From Novosphingobium sp. (GTDB lineage: Bacteria > Pseudomonadota > Alphaproteobacteria > Sphingomonadales > Sphingomonadaceae), in NCBI RefSeq assembly GCF_027489515.1, contig NZ_JAIXZS010000041.1:40682-104681 (forward strand): a stretch of 64,000 nucleotides of DNA, read 5' to 3'. The notes beneath the pieces are model-generated. The model had not been told where the DNA came from and did not search any database. It was given only the letters and a program-made list of their open reading frames with translations. Shown here one piece after another: positions 16,695 through 25,174 of this stretch (positions within the stretch are counted from its first letter, which is position 1; the number at the start of each line of letters is the position of its first letter). A program made the translations under genes and the position numbers.

Positions 16695-17981
16695 ATGCCG
16701 ACCATTGCCGATAGCCTAGTCCTGCCCTGCGGCGCCGTCCTGCCCAATCGCCTCGCCAAGGCAGCGATGACCGAGGGCCTCGCCGATCCGCAAGGCCGCG
16801 CCACGCCCGAGCTGGAGCGGCTCTACGGCCTTTGGGCGGATGGAGGCTCGGGCCTCCTCATCAGCGGTAATGTCCAGATCGACCGCGACCATCTAGAGCG
16901 CCCCGGCAACGTCATCATTCAAGGCCCGCAGGATGAAGCCGCGCTGGCTGGGCTGCGTGCCATGGCGAGCGCTGGCACGCGCGCTTGCGGCCATATCTGG
17001 ATGCAGATCAGCCACGCTGGCCGCCAGACTCAGGTCACCGTCAACCCGCATCCCAAGGCGCCGTCCGCCGTTGCTGTCGGCCTTCCCGGCAAGCAGTTCG
17101 GTGTGCCCGAGGCACTGACCGAGGCGGAAATTCTCGATCTCGTCGAGCGCTTCGGCCACGCCGCCGAAGTGGCCCGGGAAACCGGCTTCACCGGGGTGCA
17201 GATCCATGCTGCGCACGGCTACCTCCTCTCGCAATTCCTCAGCCCCCGCGCCAACTTGCGCACCGATCAGTGGGGTGGCAGCCTCGAGAACCGCGCGCGC
17301 ATGCTTCTGGCCGTCGTCGCGCGGGTGCGGGCAGGGGTCGGCCCTTCCTTTCCCATCGGTGTGAAGCTCAATTCGGCCGATTTCCAGCGCGGCGGCTTCG
17401 CCTTTGAAGACAGCATGGTCGTCGCGCGCTGGCTGCAGGATGCGGGCGTCGATCTGCTCGAAATCTCCGGCGGCTCCTATGAACAGCCTGCCATGATGGA
17501 CATCCAGGGCATGGAGGCGCCGGATGCACCGCCCATGGCCGCCTCAACGGCAGCGCGGGAGGCCTATTTCGTCGATTTCGCCAAGACGATGCGCGCGGCA
17601 CTCACCATGCCGCTCCTTGTCACCGGGGGCTTTCGCACCCGCCGCGCGATGAATCTGGCGCTCGAAACCGGCGGGGCGGATGTGATTGGCCTCGGCCGTC
17701 CCCTCTGTGTCGATACCGCGGGTCCCGCCAAACTGCTCGCAGGCGCCGAGGAGCTTGACCGCTGGGAAACCAAACTCAAGCTCCTCCCGCCGTGGCTATC
17801 CTTTCTCGGCGGCCTCAAGATGCTGCGCGCGGTCGAAGGCTTTGCGGTGACGTATTGGTACTACGCCCAGATCGACGCGCTGGCCCGCACCGGCCGCGCC
17901 AATATCGGCATCGCGCCGTTCAAGGCGCTGCTTTCCATCCAGAACACTGGCAAGGCCTGGCTCAAGGCGCGCAAGGGGTAA
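16695..17981 (+). CDS. NADH:flavin oxidoreductase (old yellow enzyme family)
   Basis: 428-residue FMN-dependent TIM-barrel oxidoreductase without the iron-sulfur and NAD domains of 2,4-dienoyl-CoA reductases. Family segments are QISHAGRQ, the active-site HAAHGYLLSQFLSP followed by RTDQWGGSLENRARM, the phosphate-binding TGGFRTR and GLGRPLCVD. The C-terminal 60 residues extend beyond the barrel and include an aromatic stretch (VTYWYYAQID). It would reduce activated double bonds in the cytoplasm. The next gene, an EthD protein, starts 5 nt after its stop. A role in degrading an unsaturated or aromatic aglycone is only inference. Confidence 0.92.
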   Translation: MPTIADSLVLPCGAVLPNRLAKAAMTEGLADPQGRATPELERLYGLWADGGSGLLISGNVQIDRDHLERPGNVIIQGPQDEAALAGLRAMASAGTRACGHIWMQISHAGRQTQVTVNPHPKAPSAVAVGLPGKQFGVPEALTEAEILDLVERFGHAAEVARETGFTGVQIHAAHGYLLSQFLSPRANLRTDQWGGSLENRARMLLAVVARVRAGVGPSFPIGVKLNSADFQRGGFAFEDSMVVARWLQDAGVDLLEISGGSYEQPAMMDIQGMEAPDAPPMAASTAAREAYFVDFAKTMRAALTMPLLVTGGFRTRRAMNLALETGGADVIGLGRPLCVDTAGPAKLLAGAEELDRWETKLKLLPPWLSFLGGLKMLRAVEGFAVTYWYYAQIDALARTGRANIGIAPFKALLSIQNTGKAWLKARKG

Positions 17982-17986
17982 CGACC

Positions 17987-18346
17987 ATGATCAAGCTCAC
18001 ATTCTGCCTCCGCCGCCTCCCGCACCTTAGCCACGGCGAGTTTCAGGATTACTGGCTGAACACCCACGGCCCGCTCGTCGCCAGCGTGCGCGATGCGCTC
18101 AAGATCCGGCGCTATGTGCAGCTCCACTCGCTTGCCGATACGGACAATGCGCCCTTCTCCGTGGCCCGTGGCGCGCCCGAAGCCTATGATGGCGTCGCGC
18201 AGCTGTGGTGGGACAGCCTCGAGGATCTTGCCAGCAGTTCGCCCGAAGCCATCGCCGCTGGTGCGCTGCTGCTGGAGGACGAACGCAAGTTCATCGATCT
18301 GCCCCGCTCCCCGCTCTGGCTGGGTGAGGAAAAGGTGATCTTCTAG
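17987..18346 (+). CDS. EthD domain-containing protein
   Basis: 119-residue ferredoxin-like-fold protein. The EthD pattern is clear: IKLTFCLRRLPHLSHGEFQDYWLNTHGPLV at the N-terminus, then YDGVAQLWWDSLEDL and a terminal strand. EthD proteins occur with oxygenases and reductases of xenobiotic breakdown, and some act as dehydratases or decarboxylases on small phenolics. It is translationally close to the old-yellow-enzyme gene, so it probably acts on the same compound. Its stop codon overlaps that of the convergent acylase gene in CTAG, leaving no room for a terminator between the two units. Confidence 0.85.
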   Translation: MIKLTFCLRRLPHLSHGEFQDYWLNTHGPLVASVRDALKIRRYVQLHSLADTDNAPFSVARGAPEAYDGVAQLWWDSLEDLASSSPEAIAAGALLLEDERKFIDLPRSPLWLGEEKVIF

Positions 18347-20748
18347 GGCGTGTAGGTCAGCGTCACCGTTGATTCCCGCGTCGCCGCAATCGCCTCGGGC
18401 GCCAGATCGATCCGCTTGAAGCGGTTCTGCGCATGCATCTGCACCTGATCGGTGAGGTGCACCGTGCTGCGCTTTTCGGGATCGATGAACTGGTTCTGCC
18501 CGCCCACTTCGGTAATCGTGTAGATGGCAGGCGCGCCGGGGGTCAGCTCCATCATCCCCACCCAGCCTTCGCCGCCGTTGAGCGGGATCATCTTCGGCCC
18601 AAGGCCGAGTTCGCCCCACAGCGCCTTGCCGCGCTCGTCATCATCGGGCAGCGGTGGCCGCGCCGGGTCTTCGGCCTCTTCGGTGAAGTACTTCCAGAAG
18701 ATTGGCCGCTTCCATTCAGCCATCGCGGCAGAGCTGAACTGCGGCCGCACCGCCGCAATCGTTCGCCGTATCGTCTCGGCCACAATGGCCTCGCGGCTCC
18801 GCCCGCCGAAATAATCGAACTCCACCGGCAGCCCCGCCGCCGGCCCTTGCAGCACGCGCAGCAGCAGCGCCGTGCGGTATTTCTGGTAGCGCTTGGCGTC
18901 GATATCCTTCCACCAGCCGCCCATCACCGGGGTGAGCAGCACTTCGGGCGCCGTTTCCAGCCAGGCACGAAACAGCGTCAGCCCGGCATTGTCATAACGC
19001 CCGTCGCCATCGTGGTCCTCATAGAGCCCGTTCCACGAGGTCATCAGCTCCACCGCCTGCGCAACCTCGGGATCATCTGCGTTTACAGCCGCCGCACGCA
19101 AGGCCGGCGCAAACATGAAGGGCGGCGCATTGGCCCGGTCCCGCGCGCCAAAGCCATTCCAGATCTGGTGGTTGTAATCGGCCATGTCTGCCAGCGTCGC
19201 GCCGTGCGAGCCTGCTGCCAGCTGGGCGCCCAACCAGGTCCGGAACGTCGCGCCCATTCGCGCGTCGTCGCCCTCGCGGCTCCACATTGTTGCCTTGCTG
19301 TTCCACGCATGGATCCAGCCCTGCTTGGGGTTCACCGTGTGGGGCCGCTCGGCTGGCGTGAGAAATCCCTGCCACTCGTATGCGCCGGTGCCAGGCGTGG
19401 GCAGGCGCGGATCGGTGCCGGGCACGCGGCGCGGCATCAGCCCCGTCTCCCAGAACCCGATCTCGCCATTTTCATTGCCGTAGCAAATGCCGAAATTGGT
19501 CGCGACTTTGCCCATTGCCGCGTCGAACTCGGCCAGGGACCGCGCCCGTTGCATGTCGACAACCGCTGCCCAGTTCTCGAGCTCGTGACCGCGCATCGCG
19601 AAGCGCTGGGCATAGGCGATCCCGCCGGCCTTGTCCTCGCTCACCACCGGTCCGTGCACCGTCCAGCGGAACTCGCGCACAACCGGTGCCGCGCCCTTCA
19701 CGAGGATGGTCTGCGTCTGCCGCACCATCTGCCGCCACTGGCCCTTGAACCAGTAGCGGTCAGGGTCGTTCGGATTGAGCTTCTCGGCAAAGGTATCGGT
19801 TGTATCGCCATGGCCCGAGGTCACCAGCCAGCCATGGTGCGCCGCGCGGCCCATGATCGGCACGCCGAAGGAGGGCAGGGTGAAGCCCGCACTGTCAAAC
19901 CCGCCGCCTTGGAGGTGTATTTCCGGCCCGTCCGCCGTCGCCTCCATCATCATCACCCGTCCGCTCGCGGTGCGCTGCGGCCCCAGCACGAGGCAGCGGC
20001 TGTGATCCTTCCCCGGCGCCGCAACTGGCTCGGCCGCCTTGCCGAGCGGTGCCGGCGTCAGGAATGTCGCCTTTGGCATAGGCTGGGCAGGCGCTAGGTC
20101 CTCGCCCGGCGGGATCACCGTCGGCGTATCGGGATCGCTCACCGGCACCAGATCGTTGAACAGCTGCCGCCCCTTGGCTTCGCCATGGCGCAGGGTCATC
20201 GCCTGGAGGAATGCGAGGTTGGTCACTTCCGATCCGCCGCGCCCGCGCGGAAAACTCGCGATCATGGCGAGGAAATCCGTCAGCACCCAGCGTTCGGGCT
20301 TCACGCTCCACTGGGCAAACTCATACGGCGTCCTGCGTGCCGGGTCCGCCTCGATCTCCGCAATCGCCCGGTTCACCCCCGCGACGTAGGCTGCAATCAT
20401 CCGCTGATATTCGCCCCCCAGCGCGCCATACATGCGCATGAGTTCGGCCTTGTCCGGCAGCCGCTGGCGCGAAACCACGTCGGAGGCCACCGCCGACGGC
20501 CCGAGCACTTCGGCGAGCCGCCCCAGCGCGCGCCGCCTCGATTGCTCCATGTCCGCGAGCCGGTCCTGCGCCTCGGCATAGCCCGCGCCATAGAGCACGC
20601 TTTCCGATGTCTCGCCAAACACATGTGGCACGCCAAACGCATCGCGGTCGATCCGCACGGTCAGGGCAGGGGAGGGCGCTCCCTGAGCCACCACACCCGC
20701 CGGCAGCCATGCCAGCGCGAGAGCCAGCATGAAGCGCCGGTTTGTCAT
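18343..20748 (-). CDS. Penicillin acylase family (Ntn) hydrolase
   Basis: 801-residue exported precursor; signal peptide MTNRRFMLALALAWLPAGVVA. The layout is alpha chain, linker and beta chain. The segment HSRCLVLGPQRTASG aligns with the cleavage site and beta-chain start of penicillin/acyl-homoserine-lactone acylases (usually SNxWxVxPxRTxSG), giving Ser250 as the likely N-terminal nucleophile after autocleavage. The following Asn and Trp are replaced by Arg and Leu. HGPVVS and the oxyanion-region segments remain. It should cleave an amide bond in the periplasm. Third gene of the operon; its ATG overlaps the FAD oxidoreductase stop by 4 nt. The substrate is unknown. Confidence 0.88.
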   Translation of the reverse strand: MTNRRFMLALALAWLPAGVVAQGAPSPALTVRIDRDAFGVPHVFGETSESVLYGAGYAEAQDRLADMEQSRRRALGRLAEVLGPSAVASDVVSRQRLPDKAELMRMYGALGGEYQRMIAAYVAGVNRAIAEIEADPARRTPYEFAQWSVKPERWVLTDFLAMIASFPRGRGGSEVTNLAFLQAMTLRHGEAKGRQLFNDLVPVSDPDTPTVIPPGEDLAPAQPMPKATFLTPAPLGKAAEPVAAPGKDHSRCLVLGPQRTASGRVMMMEATADGPEIHLQGGGFDSAGFTLPSFGVPIMGRAAHHGWLVTSGHGDTTDTFAEKLNPNDPDRYWFKGQWRQMVRQTQTILVKGAAPVVREFRWTVHGPVVSEDKAGGIAYAQRFAMRGHELENWAAVVDMQRARSLAEFDAAMGKVATNFGICYGNENGEIGFWETGLMPRRVPGTDPRLPTPGTGAYEWQGFLTPAERPHTVNPKQGWIHAWNSKATMWSREGDDARMGATFRTWLGAQLAAGSHGATLADMADYNHQIWNGFGARDRANAPPFMFAPALRAAAVNADDPEVAQAVELMTSWNGLYEDHDGDGRYDNAGLTLFRAWLETAPEVLLTPVMGGWWKDIDAKRYQKYRTALLLRVLQGPAAGLPVEFDYFGGRSREAIVAETIRRTIAAVRPQFSSAAMAEWKRPIFWKYFTEEAEDPARPPLPDDDERGKALWGELGLGPKMIPLNGGEGWVGMMELTPGAPAIYTITEVGGQNQFIDPEKRSTVHLTDQVQMHAQNRFKRIDLAPEAIAATRESTVTLTYTP

Positions 20749-22079
20749 CCCACCGCTTCCAGCGCCCGTGCATGGCGCAAAAGCACATCCCCGCCGATCC
20801 CGCGCATGCCCTGCGCGGCGAGGGAGGCAACCACCCGCGCCGGATCGAGCGCCTGCACCGTGAGCCCTTCGGTCAGCGCCATCGCGGCCGCCGTCCCCGC
20901 GGCCTGCCCCATCGCCATGCACTGCGGCATGCCGCGCACCGAGGCGAATGCCGCCGGGTCCGCACAGACCAGCCGCCCGGCAAACAGCAGGTTCGCGGGC
21001 GCTGCCGGCACCATCGCGCGAAGCGGGATCGTGTAGTAATCCCCCTCGGCCACGATCGCGTCGTGGGTCATCTCCGCATCTCCGCGCATCACATCGTCGA
21101 TCGGATTGTCGCAGGCCACGATGCCGTCTGCGGGTTTTGCACCGGCATTGAGGTCGCTCGCGAGAATGCGGTGGACCGCCTCCAGCTTGCGTGTCTCGCG
21201 CACACCCACGGTCGGCCCCAGTTCGCTCATTCGCGCGTGTTCAAAGCCCGGAACATGCGCGACCAGGAACCGCGCGAGCTGGTGGCAGCGCCGCCGCCCT
21301 TCCTGCGTCGCGCGCGCGACGGCTTGCGGATCGGTCCCGTCCACCCCGCGGATATGCACCGAATTGCAGAACACCGCATCCCGGTGAAAGCCCTTCATCA
21401 GATAGAGCTTGGCAAGGTCCGGATGGATCAGCCCCTGCGCGATGCCGAACGCGGCCTCCTCCTCAAAGTAGGGATCGCCCTTCGCGAAGGCGCGGTGCAA
21501 GTCCGCGCCGATCATCGAGAATGAGAGCGTGACGCCCATCATGTTGCCGCGCCCATCGCCCACCACATAGGGCACGCCCGCACGCGCGGAGGTATCGCCA
21601 TCGCCCGAACAGTCGATCACCATGCCAGCCTCGATCACTATCGGACCGGTGCGGTCGGTGCATTCGACGCGGGCAATGCGTCCGCCTTCCATCACGGGGG
21701 CGCCCGCAAAGGCATTCAGATGCACCTCGACGCCTGCATCTTCCAGCATCTGGAACATCGCAAAAACCGCCGCTTCGTGGTCGTAGATCACTTCGGCACC
21801 GAAGTTTTCCAGCGTCGAGGGCCGCACCTCTGCCATTGGCGGTTCCATCGCCAGCAGCGCGTCCGTCAGTTCGCCGAACACCCCGCCAATGCTCCGCCCG
21901 GTGGGATAGCCGCCGCCCCAGGGCATGCCTGGGCAGAACGCCATGACCCCGCCGATCTTGCTCGTCCCCTCGATCAGGCGGACCTTTGCGCCCTGCCTCG
22001 CCGCACCCAGCGCCGCGCCAAACCCGGCGGTGCCCCCGCCGATCACCAGCACATCGGTCTGAAGCTGCCGCACCATCAT
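20745..22079 (-). CDS. FAD-dependent oxidoreductase (FAD_oxidored, PF12831-like)
   Basis: 444 residues. N-terminal Rossmann motif VLVIGGGTAGFGAALGAARQG is followed by a fumarate-reductase-like segment KIGGVMAFCPGMPWGGG. VIDCSGDGDTSARAGVPY and the C-terminal FAD-contact segment RLVCADPAAFASVRGMPQCMAMGQAAG are typical of PF12831 proteins. No signal peptide is visible, unlike both operon partners, so it is probably cytoplasmic. It is coupled to its neighbours by ATGA overlaps at each end. Proteins of this family are poorly characterised; an oxidation of the amide compound or of its product is a guess. Confidence 0.88.
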   Translation of the reverse strand: MMVRQLQTDVLVIGGGTAGFGAALGAARQGAKVRLIEGTSKIGGVMAFCPGMPWGGGYPTGRSIGGVFGELTDALLAMEPPMAEVRPSTLENFGAEVIYDHEAAVFAMFQMLEDAGVEVHLNAFAGAPVMEGGRIARVECTDRTGPIVIEAGMVIDCSGDGDTSARAGVPYVVGDGRGNMMGVTLSFSMIGADLHRAFAKGDPYFEEEAAFGIAQGLIHPDLAKLYLMKGFHRDAVFCNSVHIRGVDGTDPQAVARATQEGRRRCHQLARFLVAHVPGFEHARMSELGPTVGVRETRKLEAVHRILASDLNAGAKPADGIVACDNPIDDVMRGDAEMTHDAIVAEGDYYTIPLRAMVPAAPANLLFAGRLVCADPAAFASVRGMPQCMAMGQAAGTAAAMALTEGLTVQALDPARVVASLAAQGMRGIGGDVLLRHARALEAVG

Positions 22080-23803
22080 TTGCGCTCGAACACCACCTTG
22101 CCGCCAAACAGCGTCATCATGCAGCGCATGTCCTTGAGGCTTGAGGTCGGCACCGCATAAGGATTGCGGTCCCAGATCGCGACGTCCGCCAGCTTGCCGA
22201 CCTCGAGCGAGCCCGTTTCCTTTTCGAGAAACAGCTGGCGCGCGGCCCAGATCGTGTGGCTCTTCATCGCGATGTGGATGTCGACCGCCTCCGCCGTGCC
22301 GAACGGTGCCTTGCCGAAGCGGTCGCCATCAGGCTCGCGCGCCACCGAAGACCACAGGCCATAGCGCGGCGCATAGGGCGTGACCGGATAGTCCGATCCG
22401 TCGCTGTAGACGATGCCGCGCTTCACGTAAGTTGCGTAGGGCATCATCTTCACGCTGCGCTCCGGCCCCCAACCCGCCGCCAGCGCATCGCCAAGGAACC
22501 ACAGGAACTCCGCCTGTGCTTCAGGATAGCCGGAATCGTACTTCTTCTGGAGATCGGCCATCACATCGATTGCATGGTCTGTCGGTAGATTGGCGTGGAT
22601 CAGGCTGTGGCGGAGGCCCTGCTTCGGGAACTTCTTCAACGCGTCGGCATAGGCATCGACCACCGTATCGATCGCCCGGTCGCCGATCGCATGGGTGCCG
22701 ATCGGCATGCCTTCCTTAGTGAACAGGTCCACCATCTGCCGGTAGACATCCGTCCCCATCATTGGAAAGCCCGTGCCCGGGTTGGCATGCGAGGCATCCG
22801 TCTCGAACGGCTTGTAGACCCACGCCGTGCGCCCCGCGCCCGAGCCATCAAGGAAAATCTTCACCCCGCAAACATCGAGGTTGCGGCCCTTGAGGCCCGC
22901 CAGCTCCCGCTTGCGCTGCCGATAATCATCCACCGCGGCGCGCGCTGCGGTCATGTCGGCCTGCGCAAAGGTCAGCGTGCAGACATGGACGTTCAGCGGT
23001 GCCTGCTTTGCCGCTGCGGCATAGACATCCCATTGCAGGCGCCCGGTGCGCGGGTCCTTGAACCCCGTCAACCCTTCGGAGAGCGCGCCCTCGATCACAT
23101 GGGTCAGCCCCCTGGCCCGCGTCGCCGCATCGACCGGCGGCACCAGCTTGTCGAGCACGTCCTGCGCGCTGTCGTAGAGCACGCCGTTGAGCGCCCCGCT
23201 CGCATCCTTGTCGAAGCGGCCGCCTGCCGGATCGGGCGTCTGCGCGGTCACCCCCGCGAGCTTCAGCACCGCACTGTTGACCAGCGTGTAGTGGCCGGTC
23301 GTATTCCCCAGCGCGACAGGGTGCCCACCCGATACCGCATCGAGTTCAGCCAGCGATGGCGGCCGGTGTTCGGCGATGCGGCTCTCGTTCCAGCCGGAAC
23401 CCGTCACCCACGCGCCTGGCGGCAGCTCTGCCGCGCGCGCCTTCACCCGCGCAAGGAAATCCGCCACGCTCGAAGCCTCGCCCAGCTGCAGGTTGGCAAC
23501 CTCGTCAATCCCGCCTTCGAGCGCATGGGCATGGGCATCGATCATCCCCGGCGTCGCCGTCTTGCCCGCCAGATCGATCACCTTGGTGCGCTTGCCGATA
23601 AAGGCGCGGATGGCCTTGTCGCTTCCCAGTGCGACGATGCGCCCGCCGCGGATCGCCATGGCCTCGACCACGCGGTCTTTCGCATCCACTGTCAGGATCG
23701 TCCCGCCGCGCAGCACCGTATCCGCAGGCGCCGGTGCCTTTGCCCCAGCCGGCACTGCCGCCAGAACCATCGCGAGCGCGCCTGAAACAGCCAGTTTCCG
23801 CAT
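22076..23803 (-). CDS. Exported amidohydrolase (YtcJ-like, Amidohydro_3)
   Basis: 575 residues with a signal peptide ending near AGAKA. Metal-binding segments of the amidohydrolase superfamily are ATPGMIDAHAHALEGG, GVKIFLDGSG, GTHAIGDRAID and SDGSDYPV, with a C-terminal composite beta domain (LEVGKLADVAIWDRNPYAV). YtcJ/NfdA-type enzymes hydrolyse N-formyl or other amide bonds. First gene of the leftward operon with the FAD oxidoreductase and acylase. A related amidohydrolase is encoded at 30275 beside a gamma-glutamyltransferase, so amide-cleaving sets occur twice in 12 kb. Confidence 0.9.
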   Translation of the reverse strand: MRKLAVSGALAMVLAAVPAGAKAPAPADTVLRGGTILTVDAKDRVVEAMAIRGGRIVALGSDKAIRAFIGKRTKVIDLAGKTATPGMIDAHAHALEGGIDEVANLQLGEASSVADFLARVKARAAELPPGAWVTGSGWNESRIAEHRPPSLAELDAVSGGHPVALGNTTGHYTLVNSAVLKLAGVTAQTPDPAGGRFDKDASGALNGVLYDSAQDVLDKLVPPVDAATRARGLTHVIEGALSEGLTGFKDPRTGRLQWDVYAAAAKQAPLNVHVCTLTFAQADMTAARAAVDDYRQRKRELAGLKGRNLDVCGVKIFLDGSGAGRTAWVYKPFETDASHANPGTGFPMMGTDVYRQMVDLFTKEGMPIGTHAIGDRAIDTVVDAYADALKKFPKQGLRHSLIHANLPTDHAIDVMADLQKKYDSGYPEAQAEFLWFLGDALAAGWGPERSVKMMPYATYVKRGIVYSDGSDYPVTPYAPRYGLWSSVAREPDGDRFGKAPFGTAEAVDIHIAMKSHTIWAARQLFLEKETGSLEVGKLADVAIWDRNPYAVPTSSLKDMRCMMTLFGGKVVFERK

Positions 23804-23986
23804 TGCAATCCCCCTCAGCCACCCCTAGATGCAGAGGGGTAAGCACAGGGTGCTTGCTGTCAAGCGGCAGCGCGCCCGTCCCGGCCCGCCCCGCTGCTTT
23901 CAACCCCCACCGTTATTGCCCACGCGCCAAGGTCGCATCCGGCCCCAGCAAGCCGTGCGCCCGCCAGTCCTGCCAAGGAGACCATC

Positions 23987-24517
23987 ATGGATGCCGATCT
24001 CGTCCTCGTCCTCGATGCTGCCGCATTCGCGGCAGACAAGCACCGCCGCCAGCGCCGAAAGGATGCCGAGGCGACGCCCTATATCAATCACCCGCTTGCA
24101 CTCGCCACGATCCTCGCGCGGGAAGGGGGAGTGACCGACGCAGAAGTGATCGCCGCTGCCCTGCTGCACGATACGGTTGAGGATACCGAAACCACGCTCG
24201 CCGAACTCGAAGCGCGTTTTGGTTCCGTTGTGGCGGCGATGGTCGCCGAGGTGACCGACGACAAGGCGCTCCCGAAGGCCGTACGCAAGCAGCTTCAGAT
24301 CGCGCATGCGGCGCACAAGTCGCCCGGTGCCAAGCTCGTCAAGCTGGCCGACAAGATTGCCAACTTGCGCGATATCGCCGCCTCGCCGCCGGCGGACTGG
24401 GACCAGACGCGCAAGGCGGCGTATGTCCGCTGGGCTGGAGAGGTCGTAGCAGGGCTGCGGGGCACGAACGCTGCGCTGGAAGCCGCCTTCGATGGGGCAG
24501 CAGCAGCGCTCGGCTGA
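23987..24517 (+). CDS. HD-domain (p)ppGpp hydrolase-like protein (MESH1 type)
   Basis: 176-residue single HD domain. YINHPLALA (His35), LLHDTVEDT (His61-Asp62, Glu65-Asp66) and the later KLADKIANL aspartate reproduce the Mn-binding and catalytic layout of the RelA/SpoT hydrolase domain. There is no synthetase or TGS/ACT domain, so it is a small alarmone-hydrolase-type protein. It would act in the cytoplasm on (p)ppGpp, or on NADPH as proposed for MESH1. AAGGAG precedes the ATG. It is a stand-alone gene, convergent with cytochrome b561. Confidence 0.9.
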   Translation: MDADLVLVLDAAAFAADKHRRQRRKDAEATPYINHPLALATILAREGGVTDAEVIAAALLHDTVEDTETTLAELEARFGSVVAAMVAEVTDDKALPKAVRKQLQIAHAAHKSPGAKLVKLADKIANLRDIAASPPADWDQTRKAAYVRWAGEVVAGLRGTNAALEAAFDGAAAALG

Positions 24518-24521
24518 TGCC

Positions 24522-25076
24522 TCACGGCAGCATGCGCTGCAATTCCTTCTCGCCATCGAGGAACTGGTGCTTCAGCGCGCCGATCACGTGGGCGGCAAAC
24601 AGCGCCCACAGCGCATAGCCCAGGATTTCGTGCGCTGCGCCAAAGGATCCGTGCCAGGCTTCCTTCGTCACCGGATCGAGCCCCATCACCATGCTGATGC
24701 GCGGCCATTCGAACAGGCCGAACCACTGCATCGGATGGGTTGCGGCATCTTTCCAAGCCGAATCCATGATCCACCCGGTCAGCGGCATCGCGAAAATGAA
24801 GGCATAAAGCGCCCAGTGCGCCGCGTGGCTCGCCTTCACTTCCCAAGGCTTGTAGCTGGCGGGCAGGGCAGGGGGCGTGTGCGTGAGCCGCCACAGCAGC
24901 CGCATCACCGCAAGGCCCAGCACCGTCACGCCGATGGATTTGTGCGCATCGATCAGCGGGCGCACGTTCTCATCGCCCGCCGCTTCCCAGATATTCGGCA
25001 GCAGCAGGTTCACGAAGATGCCAAGCGCGATGATCCAGTGAAGCGCAATCGCTATGCCGCTGTATTTCTTGACCAT
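24522..25076 (-). CDS. Cytochrome b561 family protein
   Basis: 184-residue inner-membrane protein with four predicted helices. The likely haem-ligand histidines are in ALHWIIALG (helix 1), LIDAHKSIGVTVLG (helix 2), AAHWALYAFIF (helix 3) and AAHEILGYALWALFAAHVIG (helix 4), as in bacterial CybB-type proteins. It probably moves electrons between quinol and a periplasmic acceptor such as superoxide. It is divergent from the glycosyltransferase gene with about 100 bp between them, and no regulator site stands out. Confidence 0.92.
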   Translation of the reverse strand: MVKKYSGIAIALHWIIALGIFVNLLLPNIWEAAGDENVRPLIDAHKSIGVTVLGLAVMRLLWRLTHTPPALPASYKPWEVKASHAAHWALYAFIFAMPLTGWIMDSAWKDAATHPMQWFGLFEWPRISMVMGLDPVTKEAWHGSFGAAHEILGYALWALFAAHVIGALKHQFLDGEKELQRMLP

Positions 25077-25174
25077 GATATTCGTTGCTCCGCTCGGACC
25101 ATTGCCGAATGTTCACGTAACTGCCCCTGTTAGGCAATAGCCGGTTCAGCTTGGCAAGGCTATGGCCCTCGCCC

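Noticed and set aside
18433..20097. Open frame of 554 codons on the plus strand
   Set aside because: It is antisense to the penicillin-acylase gene, rich in Arg/His/Pro, and has no domain or ribosome site.
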